64,000 nucleotides of DNA from an uncultured Lachnospiraceae bacterium (GTDB lineage Bacteria; Bacillota; Clostridia; Lachnospirales; Lachnospiraceae): NCBI GenBank assembly GCA_905235745.1, contig CAJOMN010000001.1, positions 371,298 through 435,297 of the forward strand. Direction: 5' to 3'. Shown here one piece after another: positions 48,473-57,639 of the stretch. A program made the position numbers and the translations under genes. The notes under the pieces are model-generated. The model was not told where the DNA came from and made no database searches. It saw only the letters and a list, made by a program, of their open reading frames with translations. Numbering within the stretch: position 1 is the first letter of the stretch; each line of letters opens with the position of its first letter.

Positions 48473-49897
48473 CTATTCTTCGTATAGCCTTAAACTCTTC
48501 AGACCATAATATCTTGCTATTGTATGATTGGTATAAGCCTGATCATTCGGACGGATATTCATATCCTTCATATAAGGATTACCTATAAACTCAGGATTGT
48601 AAATAATGACATCCTTGCCTCTTGAGTTTTCCAGTTCTTTTATGATACCTTCATTATAATCTACATACTTTGTGAATTCTCCCGTAACAATGCTTTTTAC
48701 CATATAAGGTGTTGCAAAACTGGCACTGCCACCATGAGCATTTAACAAAGTAACCCCATATAATAAAACCGCAACGGTTAAGATAGCAAGACCCTCGTGT
48801 GAGATCGTGATGCCGGGATTATTCATTTTAATATATCCAACCACATAACATAGCAGTAAAAATGTGAGAACATAAATGGCTATGTCCTGAACGTACTCGC
48901 ATCTTTCAGCGGTATCACCGGCTCCCAGATAGACCGGGTAATTAACTATCACTACACCCGCTATAGCAACCACAGCTGCCAATACCGGGTGGTTAAACTT
49001 TAGTTTTTGTGCCCAGGAATAATCTGTTTTAAGCAGGAGCAAAACAAAAACGACAATTACAAATATAAGCATCGGGCTACGTGTAAATAACCCGAAAATC
49101 TGCTCAAGGCTGTGTAAGATCGATGATTTTAACGCCCCAATAATATAATACTCGCTCCCACCGCTGTCATGTCTTTTATAATTACCCGGCGCGGCAACAC
49201 TGATCAATGCGCCAATAAAAGCTGCTACAAAAACAGTTGCAAACTCAATCTTATATTCATTTACGGAAAAACAATAAAATACAGCCAGTAAAAGCAATCC
49301 ACAATTAAGTGCGGTAATATTCAGGCTGGAGCCACTGACAAGAAATGTCAATACTGCCGATACGATAAATAGTTTGTTTTTCTTCGAAAAGCTGTATATA
49401 AGCAAGGCATCAGCCAGCATCATGACCGATATAGGTAACACATACGCTACCATAACAACATACCACGAGTACACTTCTGAATTAACCCTGTCATTAACTA
49501 TGCTTGCAATAAACGCAAAATACAACGCCAATGACGCTTCTATATCAACTTTAATAATACATTTTGAAAAAGCCCATACCAAAAGAAATGCTGAAAGGAA
49601 GAAAACAAGATGAATGATCGGGTTGAATATTCTTACCCCCGTAATCCCCATCCTTAAAAACGGAGAAAAAAAGTAATTCATGAAGGCAGCAAAATAATAA
49701 CCGCCTATCCTGAAATAACTATCTACAGTCAGTTTACAGGCAGTTAAAAAGTATGAACCGCCAACCATCTGATCTCTTACAAATCCGGAATTGCCAAAAT
49801 CATCAGCAACCGGAAAAGACTTTGTGGCATATATGATAATTGGAATAATCACCATAAGGATTGCCAGCATAAGGACTATCCTATTCCTAACTTTCAT
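48473..49897 (-). CDS. Polytopic membrane protein (DUF6056-like)
   Basis: A 474-residue protein with about twelve membrane segments. It begins IVLMLAILMVIIPIIIYATKSFPVADDF, in which the ADDF acidic pair lies in the first extracytoplasmic loop. The C-terminal ~80 residues are soluble. Such proteins are common in polysaccharide loci and may be GT-C-type transferases; no enzymatic motif beyond the acidic pair is secure. Confidence 0.6.
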   Translation of the reverse strand: MKVRNRIVLMLAILMVIIPIIIYATKSFPVADDFGNSGFVRDQMVGGSYFLTACKLTVDSYFRIGGYYFAAFMNYFFSPFLRMGITGVRIFNPIIHLVFFLSAFLLVWAFSKCIIKVDIEASLALYFAFIASIVNDRVNSEVYSWYVVMVAYVLPISVMMLADALLIYSFSKKNKLFIVSAVLTFLVSGSSLNITALNCGLLLLAVFYCFSVNEYKIEFATVFVAAFIGALISVAAPGNYKRHDSGGSEYYIIGALKSSILHSLEQIFGLFTRSPMLIFVIVVFVLLLLKTDYSWAQKLKFNHPVLAAVVAIAGVVIVNYPVYLGAGDTAERCEYVQDIAIYVLTFLLLCYVVGYIKMNNPGITISHEGLAILTVAVLLYGVTLLNAHGGSASFATPYMVKSIVTGEFTKYVDYNEGIIKELENSRGKDVIIYNPEFIGNPYMKDMNIRPNDQAYTNHTIARYYGLKSLRLYEE

Positions 49898-49921
49898 ATT
49901 TTCTTCCTTTAATAGTCACAC

Positions 49922-50941
49922 TTATTGGCATAACGACTTCGCAATGCGCATTGCTCCGGCTTTGCAGCACAGCTTTCTCATCATCTGTACAATCTTTTCA
50001 TAGATAGAGTTATTCTCGTTTAACTCCATAAGTCTGTCTATGATCAAGCTGTAACACCTATCTGAAGAGCGAATATCTCCCGCATAGTACATAATTTTAC
50101 TTTTTTCAAAGCACAGCACATTGCCGAATTGATTATCCGCGTATGAAAAAGTTACCGTAGGAACAAGACACGCACATAATTCATACAAGGTGCTTCCCCC
50201 GGCAGATACAGCTAAGGTGCTTCCTAGCATAAGTTCCGCCATATTTTCTACATTTTCATAGAATTCAACTCGGTTTGACTGACTATCTTTTATTGCGTCT
50301 TCCCTGAAGTTTTCCCAATATTTGCCTTTCACAACTGATATCTTATAATCCCGTAGCCCGGGCTCATTCATTATTCCGGATATGATTCTCTCTGCAGCAT
50401 GGTACGGGTCAGATGCACCTGTTGTTACAAGGATACGTTTGATCACATGGCGTCTTTCAAGGGCTTTATCAATCACCTCATCCGGCAAATCGAACTGCTT
50501 CCTAAGAGGCGCATATTTAGTACCTAATAAACAATCCATGTTCTTAGGATAATCAACTTCCTCGGCGTAAATGGAGTAGTTAATAATTAAATCCACCGGA
50601 TAATCAAAAGCGTTCAAGTCATCGATATATACAAGCCTTACTACTTCATGAAGTCTTCTGAGATAATTCTCTGTCACCTGATAAGAATCCACCAGCATAA
50701 TTCTCGGCTTATATATGTCAAGTTCCCTTATCAGATCATCAATCTCCTCATCTTTGTGATCCCACTTGCTATTGATTAAAACCGCCTTAAACCCACGATT
50801 TTTTATCAAGTCTGCAGCACTATCATCGGACGTAAAGAATACAACATCTTCTCCCAACTCCGACAAAGCATCTGCGATCGACAAACACCTCATTACATGT
50901 CCTGACGCTATATATTCATTTGCATCTACAATAGAATCCAA
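49922..50941 (-). CDS. PseG-like nucleotide-sugar hydrolase/GT-B protein
   Basis: A 339-residue protein. SGHVMRCLSIADALSELG near the N-terminus and VSAGGSTLYELCACLVP in the C-domain match PseG, the UDP-sugar hydrolase of pseudaminic acid synthesis. The start is a TTG at 50941 with AAGGA upstream; no ATG fits. No PseB, PseC, PseH, PseI or PseF is in the window, so a role as a PseG-like glycosyltransferase or hydrolase for another amino sugar is more likely. Confidence 0.78.
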   Translation of the reverse strand: MDSIVDANEYIASGHVMRCLSIADALSELGEDVVFFTSDDSAADLIKNRGFKAVLINSKWDHKDEEIDDLIRELDIYKPRIMLVDSYQVTENYLRRLHEVVRLVYIDDLNAFDYPVDLIINYSIYAEEVDYPKNMDCLLGTKYAPLRKQFDLPDEVIDKALERRHVIKRILVTTGASDPYHAAERIISGIMNEPGLRDYKISVVKGKYWENFREDAIKDSQSNRVEFYENVENMAELMLGSTLAVSAGGSTLYELCACLVPTVTFSYADNQFGNVLCFEKSKIMYYAGDIRSSDRCYSLIIDRLMELNENNSIYEKIVQMMRKLCCKAGAMRIAKSLCQ

Positions 50942-50964
50942 CCAACTTCCTTGATCTATTTATT

Positions 50965-51981
50965 CTATGTTACCCATACATCTTCTACACTGACTTCGTT
51001 TTCATACATAATACTATCATCAAAAAAAACTTTAACTCGTAAATTAGAATAGGAATGTCCAGTACCAAGATTTAAACTTAGGCGGTGTATACGATTATAG
51101 TCCAGTTCTACCTCATATTGTATTTCATCAACAATGGCGCCTTCTTTTGACTTCATCTGAAGGAATATCCGGCAGAAAAAAAGTATCTTTCCATCATTGA
51201 CACCAATTCTCTCTCCAGGGTCATTTAATTCCAGATCCAAATGGTCTCTATAATAAACTACATTTCTAAGAAATACACCATTATTATAAAAGCAATTCAA
51301 GTCCGGTTTGTAAAAAATACGGTTATGATATGTATTATATAATCTTGCAGAGTACCCCTTTAGTAAATACATAAGAGTATCTTTTTCCGCTTCAGACCTA
51401 CACAGCAGTCCCCTTAAATATGGTTCTAACGGGAAACCACCACGCCTGATTATTTCCGAATGACGATACTCTTTAATATCATAATCTATATTTTTATCAT
51501 ATGGTCCATCATGATAGATTTTATCAAAATTAAGCTCCGAATACTTATCTACACCTTCGCGAACATCTGCCCTGTTCCCAGCTATTCCACGTTCCGCAAA
51601 CTTTGTTCCATCAAGTTGCAATATGCCATTGGCATCCATCAAAAAAAACACCGGCATAGGACAGTTAGCATTAATTTCTGCATTACGAACTGTTTTTGGC
51701 TTATATCCCTCATTGTTGTATTGAGTGGGCGTCTTGGGTCTGAAATACAATCTTCCGTATGTCTTTGATTCCGGTCGGGTCGCATCAATCACAAACGTAC
51801 TTGCATTTTCCGACGACATAACACTACGACGCTGTGCTTCGCTTCTACTGTATATGTATCCATCATATAGAATACTAGCTGCATTATGAACATCAGTAAA
51901 ATGGAAAAAGAACTTAGGCCACCAGTTTCTGGTAACATCCAGTTTATTTACTTGTTCAGATATAATACTTGAAAATGTCAT
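50965..51981 (-). CDS. darT: DarT-like DNA ADP-ribosyltransferase toxin
   Basis: A 338-residue DUF4433/DarT-family protein. FFHFTDVHNAASILYDG is the N-terminal NAD-binding block, YGRLYFRPKTPTQY carries the Arg/Thr-Pro motif, and EYRHSEIIRRGGFPLE holds the likely catalytic Glu near residue 172. DarT toxins ADP-ribosylate thymidine in single-stranded DNA and block replication, often against phage. About 140 residues after the catalytic domain are extra compared with small DarT proteins and contain no motif I know. The ATG lies four bases after the DarG stop. Confidence 0.82.
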   Translation of the reverse strand: MTFSSIISEQVNKLDVTRNWWPKFFFHFTDVHNAASILYDGYIYSRSEAQRRSVMSSENASTFVIDATRPESKTYGRLYFRPKTPTQYNNEGYKPKTVRNAEINANCPMPVFFLMDANGILQLDGTKFAERGIAGNRADVREGVDKYSELNFDKIYHDGPYDKNIDYDIKEYRHSEIIRRGGFPLEPYLRGLLCRSEAEKDTLMYLLKGYSARLYNTYHNRIFYKPDLNCFYNNGVFLRNVVYYRDHLDLELNDPGERIGVNDGKILFFCRIFLQMKSKEGAIVDEIQYEVELDYNRIHRLSLNLGTGHSYSNLRVKVFFDDSIMYENEVSVEDVWVT

Positions 51982-51985
51982 TATT

Positions 51986-52753
51986 TCATTTACCTATATA
52001 TTGAAAACCATTTGTTTCATTCTGATAGGTATCATCTGTTGATACATAAACCGGCTCTGCAACATTAAACTCCACCAGTCTTGCTAACATTTGTTCCTGT
52101 AGATTCCTGTATTCATAAGGTATTTTTTCTGTAATCACGATCCCGGTATCTCTAATATAATTCCAGAACTTTTGCCCTTTCAAAACACCAAATTCATCTT
52201 TTTCTTTTAGCAATTCCATTTCAGAGGAATTCATATCGCTCGAGAGGAGGAGTAATCTGTTCATGAATTCTGCGTAATCAGACGGGGGCTCCTGATCTTT
52301 GTTCTCTACTCTGCTATTACTCCCAGTATAAATATACACAGGAATCGGCAAATCACTCAAATACTTTTCCATAATAGGTTTTACTTCATTCCAGTCCAAT
52401 TTGCCATTTCCACATCCGAGTTTTGGAAATGCGATTGAATCTACTCCCATCTTGTCCCACACCTGACTAAACTTTATCAGTCCTGATTCAATATACTCCA
52501 TTTGGGACGGATTCTTCCAGTGTACTTTTGTAGGAAACAACAGTATCCACTTTCGATACAATCTACAAAGCATAAGATTTCCAACTTGTATTGTCCCGTC
52601 TGAACATGCCCTACAATACGCATCAAACATTAAAGGATACCTCAACTTATACTCATGAGCTACCCCTTTGCCCATAACACCAACTGTATTCACGGTATTA
52701 ACCAACACTTGTGCGGGACTTGAAAAAATATCTCCCTTAATGTATCTAATCAT
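51986..52753 (-). CDS. darG: DarG-like macrodomain antitoxin
   Basis: A 255-residue protein. The macrodomain covers about residues 1-150: GDIFSSPAQVLVNTVNTVG, VMGKGVA and AFPKLGCGNGKLDW match DarG, which removes ADP-ribose from thymidine. About 100 C-terminal residues follow and may bind the toxin. The ATG overlaps the GtrB-like stop by four bases (ATGA), so the antitoxin is translated with a glycosyltransferase gene. Gene order is antitoxin before toxin. Confidence 0.88.
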   Translation of the reverse strand: MIRYIKGDIFSSPAQVLVNTVNTVGVMGKGVAHEYKLRYPLMFDAYCRACSDGTIQVGNLMLCRLYRKWILLFPTKVHWKNPSQMEYIESGLIKFSQVWDKMGVDSIAFPKLGCGNGKLDWNEVKPIMEKYLSDLPIPVYIYTGSNSRVENKDQEPPSDYAEFMNRLLLLSSDMNSSEMELLKEKDEFGVLKGQKFWNYIRDTGIVITEKIPYEYRNLQEQMLARLVEFNVAEPVYVSTDDTYQNETNGFQYIGK

Positions 52754-53721
52754 TTTAAATCCTTGCTCAGTGTTAATTCAGAGACTTCTTCCACACTTTT
52801 AATGCTGTAAGGGCTATCTACATGGGAGCCGTAGTAGGTCTTGATGAGAATCTCACTCATAAGGCCGAATATAATCATTATGAGACCTATTATTACAAAG
52901 AATATCGTAAGCAGCGGAGGGAAGATATTGTTGGACATCTTCGCTCCGCTTAGATACAATGCTATCGACCATATCCCGCAGGCAAAACCAAGTATCTCGA
53001 ACAGCATCCCTATCCCGCCCAGAAGATGCAATGGTCTTGTGGAGTACTTGTTCCAGAACCACACGGATATCATGTCCACGAACCCTTTAATGGTACGCTT
53101 CCAGTTATATTTGGTGTAACCAGAGGTTCTCGGTCTGTGGTTAACTACCACTTCTCCTATCAGGAATCCTTTGATCTTGAGTATAGCAGGTATGAACCTG
53201 TGCTGCTCCCCGTATAGATTGATGCCTTCAAAACACTCACGTCTGTATACCTTCAGCGAGCATCCGCTGTCATGGATGCCATCATGTACTATGATACTGC
53301 GAAGCAGATTGGCGCCTCTGCTTGTGAAGCGCTTCATAAATGTATCCTTGCGATTTTTGCGCCAGCCGGATACGACATCAAGATTATTCTGCTCGAGATA
53401 TTCGATCATATGCGGGATGTCAGCAGGATCATTCTGACCGTCACCATCCATGGTGACGATATAATCATACTGTGCAGCCTTGATACCGGCATCCATTGCT
53501 GCCGTTTGCCCAAAGTTCCTGCGCATTCTGATCAACTTAAGAGGCTTAAGCGTCTTGCATACCTGCACGGTTTGATCCACGGAGCCGTCATCCACGAAGA
53601 TAATCTCGAATGTATAATTATTCGCCTGGCAAACGTCTACTATCTCCTTGTGAAGATTGGCTACGTTTCCTTCTTCATTAAAAATAGGGACTACTACAGA
53701 TATGCTGCTCATTGAATGCAC
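52750..53721 (-). CDS. GtrB-like GT2 with C-terminal membrane helices
   Basis: A 323-residue polyprenyl-phosphate glycosyltransferase. VVVPIFNEEGNV, IIFVDDGSVDQT and TMDGDGQNDPADIP are catalytic motifs; two hydrophobic helices lie between about 230 and 300. It is the intact relative of the remnant at 38308-38657. It lies between the two toxin-antitoxin pairs and is coupled to DarG by a four-base overlap. Confidence 0.9.
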   Translation of the reverse strand: MHSMSSISVVVPIFNEEGNVANLHKEIVDVCQANNYTFEIIFVDDGSVDQTVQVCKTLKPLKLIRMRRNFGQTAAMDAGIKAAQYDYIVTMDGDGQNDPADIPHMIEYLEQNNLDVVSGWRKNRKDTFMKRFTSRGANLLRSIIVHDGIHDSGCSLKVYRRECFEGINLYGEQHRFIPAILKIKGFLIGEVVVNHRPRTSGYTKYNWKRTIKGFVDMISVWFWNKYSTRPLHLLGGIGMLFEILGFACGIWSIALYLSGAKMSNNIFPPLLTIFFVIIGLIMIIFGLMSEILIKTYYGSHVDSPYSIKSVEEVSELTLSKDLK

Positions 53722-53781
53722 CTTTCAGTTCAAATAATTTATCGATCCGGGCAATTATACCAATACGTCCATTTCTCATAT

Positions 53782-54774
53782 TCAGAGAACTCCTAAAGAA
53801 GCAATATACTTTTTTACCCCTGATTCCTTGCTTAGATCATATTTTTGATTTACGCGTGTAAAATACTCCGTTATTGCATCGTGGGTAATAATCTCCTCGC
53901 ATCTTTCTTTACTGCCATATCCCGCATGAGCATTTTTCCAAGGATCTTCCGCATGGCTCAAGTCCTTAAGGGTAACTCCATTAAATATTGCAAACTGGCT
54001 CAAAACAAAATCTATTACTCTTCGATATTCTTCTTTTAAAGATCCAGAAAGATCCGATTGGTCAACCTTAATCTGATTCCCTCCAAAAGATTTATACTTC
54101 TCATAAATCTCAGGGTAGACCGGACCATATGTCCAAGCCTCACAACGGTTGTCAAATATTCTAACATGCAACAGAATTTGGCAAAAGGCCTCAATATAAT
54201 ATAATAACTTTTGAAGTGACATATTGGTTATTTCAAATTTCGAATTGAGTATATATAGGGAAACTGTCTCTATCATAGAATTATGGGAATTGATAAGTTC
54301 GTAGTAATTTAGCTTCGCTTCTATCTTTTCAGCAGCATGTTCATTAATCTTGCTACGATTCTTATCAAACAGTTCCCGCATATAGCCATAATTACAAAGA
54401 ACACTCTCAAGTATATCCGAGTATCGTTTATTGGGCAACTGACCCTTCAGATAATTCTCTATTGTATGCTCTCCAAATCCCAGTGCCAAAGAAAGAGGGC
54501 GTTTTTCAACATTATATTTATGTAATATTTCGTTAATGTCATCGACCTGAATATACCCATTTTCCTCTCGGGATTTAATCTCAAACTCTGACTCATTAAT
54601 GTCATCCAATCCCGGGACATAGACACTATTACCGCACTTATCACACACTGCGACACGCCTGTTATAAGTGCACTCAATACCATTCCATACCCTATCTCTT
54701 CGTTCTGTGCAGATATGATACGGATTAACACTTCTACAATCTGCACAAAAAACCTTGTCCAGATACTTATTCAT
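53782..54774 (-). CDS. Panacea-domain antitoxin with MqsA-like zinc finger and HTH
   Basis: A 330-residue protein in three parts. Residues ~10-50 have CADC and CDKCGN pairs like the MqsA zinc domain. Residues ~80-135 resemble the MqsA/Xre helix-turn-helix (LALGFGEHTIENYLKGQLP). From ~170 a Panacea (DUF4065) domain follows: LQKLLYYIEAF, AWTYGPVYPEIYEKYK. Panacea proteins neutralise varied toxins. It lies just after the MqsR-like gene. The ATG at 54774 has AGGAGA six bases upstream and is preferred over the ATG at 54789. Confidence 0.82.
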   Translation of the reverse strand: MNKYLDKVFCADCRSVNPYHICTERRDRVWNGIECTYNRRVAVCDKCGNSVYVPGLDDINESEFEIKSREENGYIQVDDINEILHKYNVEKRPLSLALGFGEHTIENYLKGQLPNKRYSDILESVLCNYGYMRELFDKNRSKINEHAAEKIEAKLNYYELINSHNSMIETVSLYILNSKFEITNMSLQKLLYYIEAFCQILLHVRIFDNRCEAWTYGPVYPEIYEKYKSFGGNQIKVDQSDLSGSLKEEYRRVIDFVLSQFAIFNGVTLKDLSHAEDPWKNAHAGYGSKERCEEIITHDAITEYFTRVNQKYDLSKESGVKKYIASLGVL

Positions 54775-54838
54775 TTTACTTCTCCTCATTAGTGAACTTA
54801 CAGTTATCGAACAAAATACATTTCATTGCCAAATAATA

Positions 54839-55231
54839 TTAGTCATGAAACGAGATTACAACTAACACTCCTACCGGTTTCTGCCAAGTAATCTTAATGT
54901 ATAGTTTTACAAATTGCTTGTCAGCATCCTCTTTGCCTCGTGGAATGAGTGAAACCCTCTTATTGAATAAATAGACTATATCGTTGGGATATTGCGAATT
55001 ATCGCTATAATCCCAACCATCATAATTGCTTAAGGTAAGACCCCTGAGAATATTTATACGCTCTTTTTCTGTTATTATATATTCCTGCAACAACATTTCA
55101 TTCTCAGGTCTGGGACTAATAGAATAATCCAAACCAGGTTTCCCGTTATTTATACAATCATGCAGTCGGGCTATTATATCATCCGGCTCGTACCCATCCG
55201 GATCCTTTGTCCTATTCCAAATTGTCCCCAC
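54839..55231 (-). CDS. MqsR-like toxin
   Basis: A 130-residue protein. The C-terminal strand LYIKITWQKPVGVLVVISFHD corresponds to the end of MqsR (VYLKI ... VLIVSF), and ILRGLTLSNYDGWDYSD to the MqsR GLSESDF region. MqsR is an mRNA interferase active at GCU. Similarity is partial, so identity rests on pattern and on the MqsA-like partner. The only regular in-frame start is a GTG at 55231 that lies inside the GGGGAGG site. Initiation at the ATT nine bases downstream is possible. Confidence 0.65.
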   Translation of the reverse strand: MGTIWNRTKDPDGYEPDDIIARLHDCINNGKPGLDYSISPRPENEMLLQEYIITEKERINILRGLTLSNYDGWDYSDNSQYPNDIVYLFNKRVSLIPRGKEDADKQFVKLYIKITWQKPVGVLVVISFHD

Positions 55232-55254
55232 CTCCCCTCATATAGGATAAAAAT

Positions 55255-55283
55255 AGTGTATCAGTATAGTACATATATGTCAA
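55255..55283 (-). promoter_or_regulatory. Sigma-A promoter of the MqsR-like/Panacea operon
   Basis: TTGACA (reverse complement of 55278-55283), a 17-base spacer and TACACT (55255-55260) lie about 25 bases upstream of the toxin start. Confidence 0.75.
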
Positions 55284-55295
55284 TAAGTGTACTAT
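55266..55295 (-). promoter_or_regulatory. Inverted-repeat operator candidate over the -35 box
   Basis: Perfect 8-base arms ATAGTACA and TGTACTAT are separated by 14 bases and enclose the -35 hexamer. The position fits autorepression by the HTH antitoxin. Confidence 0.6.
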
Positions 55296-55307
55296 TTTCG
55301 AGGTGAG

Positions 55308-56477
55308 CTATTTAGTCTGTATACTCTCAAACAGATTCACATATCTCTCTGCGACGCTTTTCCATGAAAACAACTCCTGCGCCCTCTGCCGGCTGCGATC
55401 TGACATCCGCATTAGGTCTTCTCTCCCGGCTGATACAACAGCAATAATGGATTCTTTGAATTTCGTAAGGTCAGAATCCGATATAATCCCGTTTCCGTCT
55501 ATAAGCTCACTGCTTCCCTGACACGGACTCATAACTATTGGCAGACCACATGCCATCGCCTCGAGAACGGCATTGGGCATACCTTCCTTCTTGGATGGAA
55601 ATACGAAGATATCGCCTGCCTGATAATACAGTGGCAACTCGCTCTTGCCCTTTTGGCCGGTGAAAACGATCATATCTGAAACACCGTTTTCTTCTGCCAG
55701 TTCCTGCAGGATTTCCCTGTATGGGCCGTCTCCCACGATGGTCAGGTGGATCTTCCTGCCCGAAGAGGTCTCTATCTCACGCAGATAAGGGATCACATAC
55801 TGAAGACCTTTTCTTTCTATAAGACGGGACACAAACAGAAGTTCAATATGATCATCGCTAAACTCCTTATCCTTTATGGGACTGAATATATCGGTATCTA
55901 CTCCGTTCGGAAAGACAAGGATAGGATATTTATCGCAGAAGTCCTGCGCCAATGATCGAAGCCCTTCGCTGTTTGCAACAAGGGCGTCCGCACGTTTCCA
56001 GATATGCTTTAGAGCCGGACCGATAAGCTTGTAGATAAAGGCGAATCTCTCCTGGAATCCCGGTATATCACCGCCTCCAAAGCGGATAACATAGGGAAGT
56101 GAATACTTTCTCTTAAGATATAATCCAACAGGACCGCTTGGAATGCCAAAGAATATCTGGCAAACATCAAATGGCTGATTTTCCCTGATTGCACATGCCA
56201 CCTTCTTGTCAGCAAATTTCCGGGCTTTTATAAGGAAATCAAGCATTTCGGCAAAGCTGCAGTGCTCTTTATTGGCGCGTTTTGCCGGCAGCCGGTCTAT
56301 ATAGATGGGCTCACCGTAATCCGATATGGTTTCGTTTGTAGGAAGTCCTTCAAAACATACCGTTACGATATGAACTTCATTTCCGGCAAGGGCATACTGC
56401 CTTGCAAGGTACATGCACGCATTTGCTCCGCCTCCGCCTACGGGCGGGTATTCGTGAGATATGATCAGGATCTTCAT
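55308..56477 (-). CDS. GT4 family glycosyltransferase
   Basis: A 389-residue GT-B enzyme. KILIISHEYPPVGGGGANACMYLARQ opens the N-domain (split here by the G4 loop). The C-domain has LLFVSRLIERKGLQ, LTIVGDGPYREIL and FPSKKEGMPNAVLEAMACGLPIV with the E-x7-E pair. The ATG at 56477 lies two bases after the epimerase stop. An ATG-like start at 56501 would overlap that gene and was not used. Confidence 0.93.
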   Translation of the reverse strand: MKILIISHEYPPVGGGGANACMYLARQYALAGNEVHIVTVCFEGLPTNETISDYGEPIYIDRLPAKRANKEHCSFAEMLDFLIKARKFADKKVACAIRENQPFDVCQIFFGIPSGPVGLYLKRKYSLPYVIRFGGGDIPGFQERFAFIYKLIGPALKHIWKRADALVANSEGLRSLAQDFCDKYPILVFPNGVDTDIFSPIKDKEFSDDHIELLFVSRLIERKGLQYVIPYLREIETSSGRKIHLTIVGDGPYREILQELAEENGVSDMIVFTGQKGKSELPLYYQAGDIFVFPSKKEGMPNAVLEAMACGLPIVMSPCQGSSELIDGNGIISDSDLTKFKESIIAVVSAGREDLMRMSDRSRQRAQELFSWKSVAERYVNLFESIQTK

Positions 56478-56479
56478 AT

Positions 56480-57586
56480 TTAATAGAATTCCTTGTACCA
56501 CTCGGCAAACCGACGGAGTCCTTCGCGAAGAGGAGTTTCGGGCTTATATCCGAAGTCCCGTTCAAGCGCGCTCGTATCCGCATATGTTACAGGAACATCC
56601 CCTGGCTGCATGGCAACAAGTTCCTTATGTGATTCAAAATCATAATCTTCAGGCAGAACCCCGGCTCTAACCAGCTCCTGCTGCAATATATCAACAAAAT
56701 CCAGAAGGTTTTCGGGATTACTGTTTCCGATATTGTAAAGCACATACGGAGGGACAGGGAGTCCGTCCGCTCCCTTCCTTCGTTCAGGAGCCTTGCCCAT
56801 AACAAGCATCACACCCTCAACTATGTCATCAACATATGTAAAGTCACGCTTACAGTTACCGTAGTTAAATATCTGTATGGTATCACCCTTTAGGAGTTTA
56901 TTCGTGAAACCAAAATACGCCATATCCGGGCGTCCGGCCGGGCCGTATACGGTAAAGAACCGAAGACCCGTGGACGGAATATCATATAATTTGCTGTATG
57001 AGTGGGCAAGCAGTTCGTTGGACTTCTTGGTTGCCGCATAGAGCGATACCGGGTTGTCTACCTTGTCATCCACAGAATACGGGACTTTTTCATTGGTTCC
57101 GTATACGGACGATGACGAAGCATAGACAAGGTGCTCTACTCCCTTATAATCTGCATTTTTCTCCGTCCCATCATAGCTGTGGCGGCATGCTTCCAAAATG
57201 TTATAGAAGCCGATAATATTACTCTGAATATAGGCATCGGGATTGGTAATCGAATACCGCACACCTGCCTGAGCTGCAAGATTAACAACTATATCAAAAT
57301 GGTTTTCGGTAAACAGGCTATCTATAAATGACCTATCCGCTATATCAGCTCTCTCAAACTTCCATGAGTTGCCGTTGGAATTTTTCACGGACTGTTTTGA
57401 CTCGTCATTGATCATTCCGAGCCTGTATTCCTTAAGTGAAACATCATAATAATCATTCATATTGTCCACACCGACAATATGAACCCCCTTGCACTCCCGA
57501 AGATGGCGTAATACAAGGTTTGAGCCAATGAAGCCTGCTGCTCCGGTGACAAGTATTGTTTTATTATCGAGGTTATTTGTGTTCAT
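56480..57586 (-). CDS. UDP-glucuronate 4-epimerase-like SDR
   Basis: A 368-residue extended SDR and the first gene of the minus-strand locus. ILVTGAAGFIGSNLVLRHL binds NAD; SSSSVYG and YAATKKSNE are catalytic; AAQAGVRYSI, FFTVYGPAGRPDMA and NCKRDFTYVDDIVEGV are typical of UDP-glucuronate 4-epimerases (CapI/WbnF type). It would make UDP-galacturonic acid, consistent with the AsnB-like amidotransferase and TupA-like protein acting on a uronic acid. Confidence 0.88.
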   Translation of the reverse strand: MNTNNLDNKTILVTGAAGFIGSNLVLRHLRECKGVHIVGVDNMNDYYDVSLKEYRLGMINDESKQSVKNSNGNSWKFERADIADRSFIDSLFTENHFDIVVNLAAQAGVRYSITNPDAYIQSNIIGFYNILEACRHSYDGTEKNADYKGVEHLVYASSSSVYGTNEKVPYSVDDKVDNPVSLYAATKKSNELLAHSYSKLYDIPSTGLRFFTVYGPAGRPDMAYFGFTNKLLKGDTIQIFNYGNCKRDFTYVDDIVEGVMLVMGKAPERRKGADGLPVPPYVLYNIGNSNPENLLDFVDILQQELVRAGVLPEDYDFESHKELVAMQPGDVPVTYADTSALERDFGYKPETPLREGLRRFAEWYKEFY

Positions 57587-57639
57587 ACTGCTACAATTCT
57601 TAATACTTCCATCTCCACTTTGAAAACTATGTGCATATC

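Noticed and set aside
49922..50941. Complete pseudaminic acid pathway
   Set aside because: Only the PseG-like gene is present.
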